From assembly GCA_905479115.1 (NCBI GenBank), contig CAJQLF010000003.1:1-64000 (forward strand): a stretch of DNA of 64,000 nt, read 5' to 3'. Origin of the DNA: an uncultured Flavobacteriales bacterium. GTDB taxonomy: Bacteria > Bacteroidota > Bacteroidia > Flavobacteriales_D > Sanyastnellaceae. Position 1 is the stretch's first letter, and each line of letters opens with the position of its first letter. The notes under the pieces were generated by a model. That model saw only the letters and a program-made list of their open reading frames with translations. It did no database searches and had not been told where the DNA came from. The translations under genes and the position numbers were made by a program. Shown piece after piece: positions 17,535-25,908 of this stretch.

Positions 17535-18301
17535 GCCGGCGAATTAGCCTGTCCTTTTTGCCTGATTTGCTTCATCAAATCGCTCGCAAAAACAAATTCC
17601 TCTAATTCTGGCACACCGCCTTGCAGCAAGCCCACTCGGTCACCTTTCCAACAAATTCCACCTTCATGAACGAAGTGGATCGTATCGCTGGCCTCCATTA
17701 CGCTGTTCATGTCGTGGGAAACTACGACGGTCGTCATTCCATATTCCCTCGTGAGATCCAGAATCAATTTATCTATGACAATGGCTGTTTGCGGATCCAA
17801 TCCTGAATTCGGCTCATCGCAAAACAAATACTTGGGGTTCATCGCAATGGCGCGAGCAATTCCTACCCGCTTTTGCATTCCGCCACTGCACTCCGCAGGA
17901 TAACGCTGCTGAGCATCTAGAAGCTCTACCCGCTCCAAGCAGGCGGCTGACCGGCGTGCGATTTCAGCGGTGGACAGGTCACTGAACATCCGCAAAGGAA
18001 ACTGAACGTTTTCCTCCACCGTCATGCTGTCAAACAACGCCGAACCCTGGAAAAGCATCCCGATTTCTTGCCGAATCTCCCTGCGTTCCCGTTCCGTCAT
18101 GGCCGTAAAATCTCGGCCATCATAGATCACTTGTCCGCGATCAGGCTCAATTAAACCGACGGTGCACTTCGTCATCACACTCTTCCCACTTCCGCTTCGT
18201 CCAATCACAAAATTGACCTTTCCCTGCTCGAATTGGGCACTGACATCCTTCAAGACATCGTGCGGTCCAAATGATTTATGAATGTGCTGTAGTTCAATCA
18301 T
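17531..18301 (-). CDS. Mla-type ABC transporter ATP-binding protein (MlaF-like)
   Basis: This 256-residue ATPase has Walker A GRSGSGKSVMT, signature CSGGMQKRVGIARA and Walker B YLFCDEPNSGLDP, the Asn-Ser-Gly form typical of MlaF/TtgA-type proteins that move phospholipids between membranes to keep the outer membrane asymmetric. It pairs with the MlaE-like permease 6 bases upstream. The periplasmic MCE-domain partner (MlaD) is not in the window; in Bacteroidota it is often elsewhere. Confidence 0.88.
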   Translation of the reverse strand: MIELQHIHKSFGPHDVLKDVSAQFEQGKVNFVIGRSGSGKSVMTKCTVGLIEPDRGQVIYDGRDFTAMTERERREIRQEIGMLFQGSALFDSMTVEENVQFPLRMFSDLSTAEIARRSAACLERVELLDAQQRYPAECSGGMQKRVGIARAIAMNPKYLFCDEPNSGLDPQTAIVIDKLILDLTREYGMTTVVVSHDMNSVMEASDTIHFVHEGGICWKGDRVGLLQGGVPELEEFVFASDLMKQIRQKGQANSPA

Positions 18302-18307
18302 GACCCA

Positions 18308-19045
18308 TTAATTCAACAACATTTGGGTGAGCAATAAATTGGAGATCATGATGATCACAACAGACCAGACAACCGCCTTAGTGCTGGATCTTCCTACTTC
18401 TAACGCCCCTCCTTCCGCGAAATAGCCATGATAGGCTGAAACACTGGTCAGAATGAATCCAAAAACCAAGGTTTTAATCAGGGCGTACACCACATCAAAA
18501 ACGCGAAAGTCCACCTGCATGCCGTATTCGAAATCCGCCAGTGGGCTCAGGCCGGTCGCCACACCGATCCAGGCACCAGCGCTCACTCCGAGCACCATGC
18601 TCAATATCACCAGAAAAGGTACGATGAAGACCCCTGCAACAATTTTCGGCAGAATCAAATAGCCTGCGCTGTTGACGCCCATGATCTCCAAGGCGTCAAT
18701 TTGCTCCGTAACCCGCATGGTTCCGATTTGGGAAGCGATGTTGGAACCGACCTTTCCCGCTAAGATTACCGGAATCAACGTTGGCGAAAATTCAAGGATC
18801 ATGGTCTGGCGAACTGTAAAGCCAATGGTATAAACCGGTATCCACCCGCCAATTTGGTGTGCCGTTTGCAAGCAAATGACCGCTCCCATGAAGATACTCA
18901 GAAGAGCCACAATCCCTAAAGATTGCAGTCCTATGGATTCCAGCTCGGTCATGAGCAACTCCCGAAACACGCTAAATTTTTCAGGTCGGCGAAAGCTTCG
19001 AACCAACAACCGCATGTACCGTCCAATGTGAAACATCCAGCGCAT
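18308..19045 (-). CDS. MlaE-family ABC permease
   Basis: This inner-membrane permease of 245 residues has about five hydrophobic segments. Family features are LGIVALLSIFMGAVICLQTA, VGSNIASQIGTMRVTEQIDALEIMG (the conserved Glu-Gln-Ile-Asp-Ala-Leu stretch) and Asp-Phe near FEYGMQVDFRVFD. It works with the ATPase just downstream. I start at ATG 19045 (MRWMFHIGRYMRLL), matching the family N-terminus. A TACCTTAG box ends 4 bases before it, and the upstream alternative is only a TTG at 19105. Confidence 0.88.
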   Translation of the reverse strand: MRWMFHIGRYMRLLVRSFRRPEKFSVFRELLMTELESIGLQSLGIVALLSIFMGAVICLQTAHQIGGWIPVYTIGFTVRQTMILEFSPTLIPVILAGKVGSNIASQIGTMRVTEQIDALEIMGVNSAGYLILPKIVAGVFIVPFLVILSMVLGVSAGAWIGVATGLSPLADFEYGMQVDFRVFDVVYALIKTLVFGFILTSVSAYHGYFAEGGALEVGRSSTKAVVWSVVIIMISNLLLTQMLLN

Positions 19046-19049
19046 GATG

Positions 19050-19057
19050 CTAAGGTA
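19050..19057 (-). promoter_or_regulatory. -7 promoter box of the mlaE-like gene
   Basis: Minus-strand TACCTTAG lies 4 bases (CATC) before ATG 19045. A TTC about 21 bases upstream is a weak -33 candidate. Transcription would start at or next to the start codon. Confidence 0.4.
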
Positions 19058-19094
19058 GGGCGCAAGCGCGAACGGGTTGAACCGAACTGGTTCG

Positions 19095-19102
19095 TATTTT
19101 CG
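19095..19102 (+). promoter_or_regulatory. -7 promoter box of the small lipoprotein gene
   Basis: TATTTTCG (TAnnTTCG) lies 6 bases before the ATG at 19109 and is divergent from the mlaE box 40 bases away. Confidence 0.35.
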
Positions 19103-19108
19103 CAACCG

Positions 19109-19312
19109 ATGCGTTCTAAATCACTTTTCATTCCGGTCCTTGTTGTCAGTGCCCTTGCACTTGGCGCCTGCAGCAGTCAAAGGCCGCATCGGAATTGCAA
19201 TTGTCCACAGTGGGCCATCGAAACGGAGCCTGCAACCATTGATGCTGCAGAATCCCACGATGCCATCGCGAATGCCGTGGTGGACGCTTCTATGATAACT
19301 GCGCAACCCTAA
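19109..19312 (+). CDS. Small lipoprotein of unknown function (67 residues)
   Basis: The product begins MRSKSLFIPVLVVSALALGAC, a clear lipoprotein signal with lipobox LGAC and Cys at residue 21. The mature part is only about 47 residues, with a Cys-Asn-Cys-Pro stretch (RNCNCPQW) and an acidic, alanine-rich end. I do not recognise a family. It ends 3 bases before manC and likely shares its transcript. It is embedded in a longer open frame that starts inside mlaE; the promoter box and signal peptide decide the start. Confidence 0.65.
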   Translation: MRSKSLFIPVLVVSALALGACSSQRPHRNCNCPQWAIETEPATIDAAESHDAIANAVVDASMITAQP

Positions 19313-19315
19313 TCG

Positions 19316-20416
19316 ATGAATTCAAACACATACGCCGTCATCATGGCAGGCGGCATAGGTAGCCGCTTCTGGCCCATGAGTCAGGAATCCCAGCCCAAGC
19401 AATTCTTGGATATTCTGGGGACAGGGAGGTCGTTGATTCAAATGACCTTTGACCGCCTCAATCGCATGGTTCCTGCCGAAAACATCCTCGTTGTGACCCA
19501 GGAACGTTACCGCGAATTGGTCGAATCCCACCTACCTGCACTTCCCTCCGAAAACACGCTCTGCGAGCCTTTCATGCGCAATACAGCCCCATGTATCGCC
19601 TACGCGAATCATTGGATTGCAAATAAAGCTGGTGCCAACGCAGCCGATGCTGCAGTGATTGTTGCGCCTTCAGACCATTTGATTTTGAAGGAGGATGATT
19701 TTTTACAAATTGTGGAGGTGGCCTTGGACCATACACGTCAAACGAACCAGCTGGTGACCCTTGGTATCCACCCCTCCCGGCCCGACACAGGGTACGGTTA
19801 CATTCAATTTGAAGACCATAACAATGCAAAGGACGAACGGGTTCGAATGGTCAAAACATTCACAGAAAAGCCTCAGATTGAATTGGCTGAGCAATTTCTT
19901 GCTTCCGGTGACTTCTATTGGAATTCGGGCATTTTCATTTGGAGCCTGGAAAACATCACTACTGCATTTGAAACCCATCTGAAGGATATGCAGGATTTGT
20001 TCCAGGAGCAGGCCGAGGCTTTTGGCACGTCCCTTGAGACGGAAACCATCCGAGCGATCTACGGTGATTGCGAAAACATATCGATTGACTATGGCATCAT
20101 GGAAAAGGCGCCTAATGTGGCCGTCGTGCTCTCTGATTTTGGTTGGAGCGACTTGGGCACGTGGGGTTCATTGCATGAAAAGCTCGAACAAGACGACCAT
20201 GGCAATGGCATGAGCGGCGTGCAGTTGGTCGCGCACGACTCCACAGGAAATGTCGTCGCCGCTGATTCTTCAGGGCACAAGAAACTTGTGGCAATGCGAG
20301 GAATGAATGACTATATCATTGTTGATACCGAGGATGCACTGCTGATTTGTCCAAAATCAGATGAGCAATGGATCAAACAACTGGTCACAGAACTCAAGGC
20401 CAAAAAAGGAAAATAA
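19316..20416 (+). CDS. manC: Mannose-1-phosphate guanylyltransferase
   Basis: This 366-residue nucleotidyltransferase makes GDP-mannose from GTP and mannose-1-phosphate for surface polysaccharides. Motifs are VIMAGGIGSRFWPMS with PKQF just after (nucleotide loop and catalytic Lys), VAPSDHLI (metal-binding Asp), YWNSGIFIW and FGWSDLGTWGS. There is no fused phosphomannose isomerase domain, so this is the monofunctional short form. It converges on fumC. Confidence 0.92.
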   Translation: MNSNTYAVIMAGGIGSRFWPMSQESQPKQFLDILGTGRSLIQMTFDRLNRMVPAENILVVTQERYRELVESHLPALPSENTLCEPFMRNTAPCIAYANHWIANKAGANAADAAVIVAPSDHLILKEDDFLQIVEVALDHTRQTNQLVTLGIHPSRPDTGYGYIQFEDHNNAKDERVRMVKTFTEKPQIELAEQFLASGDFYWNSGIFIWSLENITTAFETHLKDMQDLFQEQAEAFGTSLETETIRAIYGDCENISIDYGIMEKAPNVAVVLSDFGWSDLGTWGSLHEKLEQDDHGNGMSGVQLVAHDSTGNVVAADSSGHKKLVAMRGMNDYIIVDTEDALLICPKSDEQWIKQLVTELKAKKGK

Positions 20417-20423
20417 GCTTCGG

Positions 20424-21818
20424 TTACCGCCCCGTCATGTCCGCTGGCACCACCCAGGCGTCATATTCCTCCTCCGTCAGATAACCCGTGGCCAGAGCAG
20501 CCGCTTTCAGCGTTGTGCCTTCCATATGGGCTTTGTTTGCGATTTCAGCGGCCTTGTAATAACCGATTTTTGTATTCAATGCGGTTACGAGCATGAGGCT
20601 GTTCTGCAACAACTCATCTATTCGAGCTTGGTTTGGCTTGATTCCTTCTACGCAGTGAACGCTAAATGAAGCGCAAGCGTCGCCCAAAAGCCGCGCACTT
20701 TCCAGGATGTTTCGGGCCATCATGGGTTTGAAAACATTCAACTCATAGTGGCCTTGTGCACCCCCGACTGCAATAGCAACATCGTTGCCGATGACTTGAG
20801 CACACACCATGGTCAAGGCTTCCGACTGCGTGGGATTCACCTTTCCGGGCATGATGCTTGAGCCTGGCTCATTGGCTGGAATCGTGATTTCCCCGATCCC
20901 TGAACGTGGCCCGGATGCCATCATCCGGATGTCGTTGCCGATTTTATTGAGCGAAACAGCCAGCTGGCGCAATGCTCCATGGGCCTCAACCAAGGCATCA
21001 TGGGCTGCGAGTGCTTCAAATTTATTCTGAGCTGTCACGAAGGGATGACCCGTCAATTCGGCGATGTGCGCTGCCACACGCTCGGCATAGCCCTCTGGTG
21101 TATTGATTCCCGTCCCCACGGCCGTTCCACCCAAAGCGAGCTCTGAGAGGTGGGCGAGCGAATTGCGTAAGGCCTTGAGTCCAAAATCAAGTTGAGCCAC
21201 ATATCCCCCAAATTCCTGGCCTAAGGTCAACGGCGTGGCGTCCATCAAGTGTGTGCGCCCAATTTTCACCACATCCGCAAAAGCCTCCGCTTTGGATTTT
21301 AGCGAATTGCGCAGGGCTTCCACCCCCGGAATCGTGGTCTTAACAATCATGCGATATGCAGCGATGTGCATCGCAGTGGGAAAGGTGTCGTTCGAAGATT
21401 GAGACTTATTCACGTCATCGTTTGGATGCACCGGACGCGTTCCCTCACCCAATGTACCTCCATTGATTAGGTGGGCACGATTGGCCACCACCTCATTGAC
21501 GTTCATATTCGATTGGGTTCCCGATCCAGTCTGCCAAACAACCAATGGAAATTGTTCTGCCCATTGGCCGGCAATGATTTCATCGCACGCTTCCGCGATG
21601 AGGTCACGTTTTTTGGGATCCAAGCCTCCCAATTCCGCGTTGGTAAAAGCTGCCGCCTTCTTGAGGTAGGCAAATGCCTCGACAATTTCCATCGGCATGG
21701 AGGCCGGCGCACCAATTTTAAAATTATTGCGGGAGCGTTCTGTCTGGGGGCCCCACAGCGCATCGGCAGGGACTTGAACTTCTCCAATGGTGTCTTTCTC
21801 GATGCGGAATGCACTCAT
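20424..21818 (-). CDS. fumC: Fumarate hydratase class II
   Basis: This 464-residue iron-independent fumarase interconverts fumarate and malate in the TCA cycle. It begins with the class II start ([20 protein letters not shown]) and has the superfamily signature [11 protein letters not shown] with the catalytic serine, plus [17 protein letters not shown]. Fumarate is also an end product of tyrosine breakdown, whose two dioxygenases lie at 51-53 kb. It is 13 bases downstream of prfB. Confidence 0.96.
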   Translation of the reverse strand: MSAFRIEKDTIGEVQVPADALWGPQTERSRNNFKIGAPASMPMEIVEAFAYLKKAAAFTNAELGGLDPKKRDLIAEACDEIIAGQWAEQFPLVVWQTGSGTQSNMNVNEVVANRAHLINGGTLGEGTRPVHPNDDVNKSQSSNDTFPTAMHIAAYRMIVKTTIPGVEALRNSLKSKAEAFADVVKIGRTHLMDATPLTLGQEFGGYVAQLDFGLKALRNSLAHLSELALGGTAVGTGINTPEGYAERVAAHIAELTGHPFVTAQNKFEALAAHDALVEAHGALRQLAVSLNKIGNDIRMMASGPRSGIGEITIPANEPGSSIMPGKVNPTQSEALTMVCAQVIGNDVAIAVGGAQGHYELNVFKPMMARNILESARLLGDACASFSVHCVEGIKPNQARIDELLQNSLMLVTALNTKIGYYKAAEIANKAHMEGTTLKAAALATGYLTEEEYDAWVVPADMTGR

Positions 21819-21831
21819 GATTTGGCTGGAT

Positions 21832-22941
21832 TTACGCTTGTTCGGCTTGTTTGGCGCCGGAACCGGCTTGCATTAAAAAGGCCTTCAAAAACTCGTCGAT
21901 CTCGCCATTCATGACCGCATCGACATTGGATGTTTCGTAACTGGTTCGGACATCCTTTACCATCTTGTAGGGCTGCATGACGTAAGACCGGATCTGCGAT
22001 CCCCACTCAATTTTTTTCTTCCCCGCTTCAATTTCGGCACGCGCCTCATTGCGCTTGGCCCGCTCCATTTCGAACAGCTGCGATTTGAGCAACTGCATGG
22101 CTTTTTCTTTGTTGCCCAGTTGGCTGCGCGTCTCCGTGTTATCGATGACAATTCCCGTGGGCGCGTGGCGCAATCGAACACCGGTTTCAACCTTGTTTAC
22201 GTTCTGGCCGCCGGCACCTCCCGATCGAAAAGTCTCCCAGGTGAGATCGGAGGGATTTACTTCAATCTCAATGGAGTCATCGACCAAAGGATAGACATAC
22301 ACCGAAACGAAGGACGTGTGGCGACGGGCCTGGCTGTCAAACGGGCTGATGCGCACCAACCGGTGCACGCCGTTTTCGCCCTTTAACATGCCGAATGCAA
22401 AATCGCCGTCAAACTCCAATGTTACCTGCTTGATTCCGGCTACGTCACCGTCCTGCAAATCCAATTCCTTGACCTTAAATCCGGCTCGGTCTCCGTACAT
22501 CCGGTACATCCGCATCAGCATGGAAGCCCAGTCGCAGCTTTCTGTACCTCCTGCACCAGACGTGATTTGCATGACGGCGTTGAGGTTGTCCTCCTCCGCA
22601 TTCAACATGTTTTTGAACTCCAGTTCTTCCAGGGCTTCTTCTGTTGCCTTCAGCGCTTCCGTGGCCTCTGATTCCTCGGCCTCACCGGCTTTCATGAATT
22701 CGAATAGCACTTGGGCATCTTCCAATGAAGTGGAACAAGATTCGAAACTTTTTGTCCAAGACTTCAATGTTCGCAATCGTTTCATCACCAGCTCCGCCTC
22801 CTTTGAATTGGTCCAAAATTCTGGGTCCTGGGTGCGTTTTTCTTCTTCCGCGATTTCTATCAATTTCTCGTCAATACCCAAGTAGCCTCGCAAGTCTTCT
22901 ACACGCTTTCGCAGCGAATTCAGTTGGTCGATCGTAATCAT
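21832..22941 (-). CDS. prfB: Peptide chain release factor 2, no programmed frameshift
   Basis: Release factor 2 reads UGA and UAA stop codons. The GGQ motif lies in [20 protein letters not shown]. The 369-residue protein runs in a single frame through the LRGYLGID stretch, where most bacterial prfB genes carry an in-frame UGA and a +1 slip site, so the autoregulatory frameshift has been lost. I start at ATG 22941 ([10 protein letters not shown]); ATG 22950 adds three residues. Confidence 0.95.
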   Translation of the reverse strand: MITIDQLNSLRKRVEDLRGYLGIDEKLIEIAEEEKRTQDPEFWTNSKEAELVMKRLRTLKSWTKSFESCSTSLEDAQVLFEFMKAGEAEESEATEALKATEEALEELEFKNMLNAEEDNLNAVMQITSGAGGTESCDWASMLMRMYRMYGDRAGFKVKELDLQDGDVAGIKQVTLEFDGDFAFGMLKGENGVHRLVRISPFDSQARRHTSFVSVYVYPLVDDSIEIEVNPSDLTWETFRSGGAGGQNVNKVETGVRLRHAPTGIVIDNTETRSQLGNKEKAMQLLKSQLFEMERAKRNEARAEIEAGKKKIEWGSQIRSYVMQPYKMVKDVRTSYETSNVDAVMNGEIDEFLKAFLMQAGSGAKQAEQA

Positions 22942-22957
22942 GCTGTGCAAATTTAAC

Positions 22958-23395
22958 TCAGGGGGCCTCTGCTTCCTCCAGCATCCTTAAGATCTCATTC
23001 ACATGAAATCCCCGATTGAGTAAAAACCGGATGACACGTTCCCTATTCTGTGGCAACTCATTGGAGCGCTTTTCAATCAATTCTGCAAGCAAGTCTTTGA
23101 ACCTGGCCTTGGGAACACTTGAGACCGCGTTTTCCGCTTGAGAGCCAGAAAAACCTTTTTTTCGGAGGCCTTGCATGATCCGCATAGGACCCCATCCTTT
23201 GTATTCGACATGGGCGCGGACATACGACTCTAGAAAGCGTTCATTGGATAAGAAATTCTCCGAAATAAGCGCATCAACCACCTCATTTACAATAGACTCT
23301 GGAAGTCCTTGGGGGTGTAATTTTCGCCTAACATCAAACGTAGAACGCTCTTGTATACTGCACCATCGGCGCATTTTTTCCATCCATTCCTCCAT
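22958..23395 (-). CDS. recX: RecX family regulatory protein
   Basis: This 145-residue all-helical protein has the three RecX repeats: [24 protein letters not shown] and [16 protein letters not shown]. RecX binds RecA filaments and damps recombination. It lies 16 bases before prfB and is divergent from the DUF349 gene. Confidence 0.85.
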   Translation of the reverse strand: MEEWMEKMRRWCSIQERSTFDVRRKLHPQGLPESIVNEVVDALISENFLSNERFLESYVRAHVEYKGWGPMRIMQGLRKKGFSGSQAENAVSSVPKARFKDLLAELIEKRSNELPQNRERVIRFLLNRGFHVNEILRMLEEAEAP

Positions 23396-23479
23396 CCTTG
23401 GGGTGAATTTGGCCCAAAAAACCGGGAAAACAAGGGCTTTAAACGATATTTGCAGTCCAAAATTTAAAAGCGTCGACCG

Positions 23480-25222
23480 ATGAGGTCAGAGATTTTAACC
23501 CGCATCCAATCCTTGCTCGAGCAAGAAGATCTAGAAAGCATCCGAGTCGAGGTTCGTCAGGCGATTGAACAATTTCGGGCCTTAACCAAGGAAGAAGTGC
23601 GCACCCAGCGTGAAGCTTGGGCCACTTCGGAAAAGGAAGTAGACGCTGTTTTTGAATACACTTCAGCCCCTGAAGAAGAGGGCTTCGAGGTGGCCGTGGC
23701 GGCCTTCAAAGAGCGCGAAAAAGTCTGGCGGAAGATGATCGCTGAAGAACAGCGGCTGAACCTCGAGAAAAAGTTGGCGATGCTTGAACGCCTTCGAAAC
23801 ACCATTCAGGAGGAGGAAAACATTGGGGCTGCATTCGCGGTCTTCAACGAGGTGCGAGAAGAATGGAATCAAGTGGGCGATGTGCCAGGAGACCAGTACA
23901 AAGAGGTACACGACCAATACTACCGGCTTCAAGATGAGTTCTTTTACAACATTACCATCTACAAGGAACTGAAGGATCACGACCTAAAAGTGAACCTCAA
24001 GAAAAAGGAAGATTTAATCGTCAAAGCCAAAGAACTCGTCAACATTGAGTCCCTCAACGAACGGCAAAATCAGGCCCGAGTTATGCAAAAAGAGTGGATG
24101 GACATCGGTCCATCCCCGCGGGAGACTTACAAAGAACTTGCAGACCAGTTTTTCGGGATCATCCGCCCAATTTTCGACGAGGCCAAAGCGCATTATGATC
24201 AAATTCGGGCTACGTTTCAGACGAATGCTGATGCCAAGTCTGCCTTAATTGAGCGGGTGCGCGAGGTGGTAGCAGAAGAAGTGGAAGAGTCCCATGAAGC
24301 GTGGCAAGCAGCCACCTCCAAAATACTCGTTTTGCAAAAAGAGTGGAAGGGAACGGGCTTCGCTGGCAAAGAACAAAACGAAACCCTCTGGAATCAATTC
24401 CGGGAGTTAGTTGACGTATTCTTCGGGAAGAAGCAGCTCTTCTATGACGGCCAAAAAGCCGTTACAAATGAGTTTAAATCGCAAAAAACGGCCCTCATTG
24501 AAAAAGCAGAAGCTCTTTCGTCCAGCACCAACTGGAGGGAGGATGCGCCGAAAATGATGGACCTCCAAAAAGAGTGGAAAGCCATCGGCGCATGCGCTCC
24601 GCGAGAAGAACAAAAACTCTGGCGTCGGTTTCGGAAAGCCCAGGACCATTTCTTCAATGCGCGCAAAACCGAAATGGCGGGCAAAATTGAGGAGGAGAAA
24701 GTAAACCTGAAAAAGAAAAGGTCCTTGATAGAAGAAATCAAGGGATACGTTCTCACCGGTAAGCGCAAGGACGACCTTGACGCCTTAAAAGCTTTCTCCG
24801 TGCGTTGGAATGAAATTGGTTTTATTCCCCGAAAATCACTGGACTCCATCATGGAGAACTACCGAACGGCCATGGACGTGCACTACGACGCGCTAAGTGC
24901 TCAAAAGTCTGAGCGTGCCATGGAAACGTACAAGCAGCGGGTCGAAAATTTGGTTGAATCTGACGCGAACAGTGTTCGCAGGGAACAGCATATTCTGCGG
25001 GAAAAGTTGACTCGGATCATTAGCCGAATCAACAAAACAGAAGAAAATCTGGAGCGGTTTACGGGCAAGGGGGCAGAAAGTATTCGCAAGCAGTATGAGC
25101 AATCCATGGAAGTGGATAAGCAAGAGGTCGAAGACATCAAGGAAAAGCTCAAAATGCTTCGTACCGCCTCGCAAGGAGCGGAAAAAGAGAGCAACAAAGA
25201 AGAGGGTAAGCAGGCCGAATAA
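23480..25222 (+). CDS. DUF349 repeat coiled-coil protein
   Basis: This highly charged 580-residue helical protein is built of tandem DUF349 units of about 75 residues. The recurring core is W-x-x-I/T-G-x-x-P/A followed by W-x-x-F-R and a Phe-Phe pair; QKEWMDIG, QKEWKGTG, QKEWKAIG and RWNEIGFI are examples. No signal peptide or membrane segment is seen, so it is probably cytoplasmic. The function of the family is not established, though it is widespread and conserved in Bacteroidota. The last 70 residues are a coiled coil with a Lys/Glu-rich end. Confidence 0.85.
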   Translation: MRSEILTRIQSLLEQEDLESIRVEVRQAIEQFRALTKEEVRTQREAWATSEKEVDAVFEYTSAPEEEGFEVAVAAFKEREKVWRKMIAEEQRLNLEKKLAMLERLRNTIQEEENIGAAFAVFNEVREEWNQVGDVPGDQYKEVHDQYYRLQDEFFYNITIYKELKDHDLKVNLKKKEDLIVKAKELVNIESLNERQNQARVMQKEWMDIGPSPRETYKELADQFFGIIRPIFDEAKAHYDQIRATFQTNADAKSALIERVREVVAEEVEESHEAWQAATSKILVLQKEWKGTGFAGKEQNETLWNQFRELVDVFFGKKQLFYDGQKAVTNEFKSQKTALIEKAEALSSSTNWREDAPKMMDLQKEWKAIGACAPREEQKLWRRFRKAQDHFFNARKTEMAGKIEEEKVNLKKKRSLIEEIKGYVLTGKRKDDLDALKAFSVRWNEIGFIPRKSLDSIMENYRTAMDVHYDALSAQKSERAMETYKQRVENLVESDANSVRREQHILREKLTRIISRINKTEENLERFTGKGAESIRKQYEQSMEVDKQEVEDIKEKLKMLRTASQGAEKESNKEEGKQAE

Positions 25223-25225
25223 CCT

Positions 25226-25873
25226 TCAACGCGGAGGTGGAAGCAACCGACATCGGTACCCTTCTGAATGCAGCCACTTCAAATATGGCTTGAGTACAGG
25301 CAACAGGCGAGGGGCGGCACGCTCAGAGTCGTGGAAAACCACAATGGCGCCGGGTCGGGTATTGATCAACAGCTGATCCAGGCAGTCTTCCGCAGTCTTC
25401 TTGACATCAAAATCTGCGCTCAGGACGTCCCACATCACAATGTCCGTTTTATCCATTAAAGCCTCCGCCTGAGAACGTGTGATTCGGCCGTATGGCGGAC
25501 GAAACCGAAGTGCGTTGGTGCTGCGCTGACATGTGAGGAAACTTCTGAGGTACGCGAAATTAGATGTGCTCCAACCCGACTCATGCGCCTGTGTATGATT
25601 GCCTATTTCGTGCCCCGCATCGCGCAGCTCTTTCATCACCTCAGGATACCGATCGACGTTTGCTCCAACACAAAAAAAAGTAGCAGGAACATCGAACGAA
25701 GCTAAAATCTCCATCGTCTGCCGCGTGATTACCGGATGAGGACCGTCGTCAAAGGTCAAGTATACCGCGGGCTCATCGTCCACCACTGCCGGACCGTGCC
25801 ACGTCATTTGAGAGGCCATGGCTTTCACAATGGGGGGAGTCTTCCGCAAATACACGCGGTAAAGATACCGCAC
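25226..25873 (-). CDS. Polysaccharide deacetylase family protein (NodB homology)
   Basis: This 215-residue metal-dependent deacetylase has the NodB motifs in order: VYLTFDDGPHP (catalytic and metal Asp), NHTQAH (metal histidines), RPPYGRIT, DVLSADFDV and IVVFHDSE. It likely removes acetyl groups from peptidoglycan or another amino sugar polymer. No clear signal peptide is seen; the short basic start RKTPPIVKAM is normal for the Bacteroidota branch. The start is uncertain: GTG at 25873 or GTG at 25855; the first ATG (25819) would remove conserved residues. It converges on the DUF349 gene with 3 bases between stops. Confidence 0.87.
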   Translation of the reverse strand: MRYLYRVYLRKTPPIVKAMASQMTWHGPAVVDDEPAVYLTFDDGPHPVITRQTMEILASFDVPATFFCVGANVDRYPEVMKELRDAGHEIGNHTQAHESGWSTSNFAYLRSFLTCQRSTNALRFRPPYGRITRSQAEALMDKTDIVMWDVLSADFDVKKTAEDCLDQLLINTRPGAIVVFHDSERAAPRLLPVLKPYLKWLHSEGYRCRLLPPPR

Positions 25874-25881
25874 CCGTCAAC

Positions 25882-25889
25882 TACCTTTG
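25882..25889 (+). promoter_or_regulatory. -7 promoter box of leuS
   Basis: TACCTTTG, a perfect TAnnTTTG element, lies 19 bases before the leuS ATG. No clear TTG sits 19-20 bases upstream. Confidence 0.5.
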
Positions 25890-25908
25890 CAGCGAACTCG
25901 GCAACGGT

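Noticed and set aside
16833-19045. A defence or secondary-metabolite island around the deiodinase-like and ABC genes
   Set aside because: The ABC pair is the common Mla lipid transporter and the flanks are core genes; nothing else supports an island.
18923-19312. A 129-residue plus-strand protein starting inside mlaE
   Set aside because: Only its last 67 residues make sense, as a lipoprotein starting at 19109; the upstream part is antisense to mlaE.
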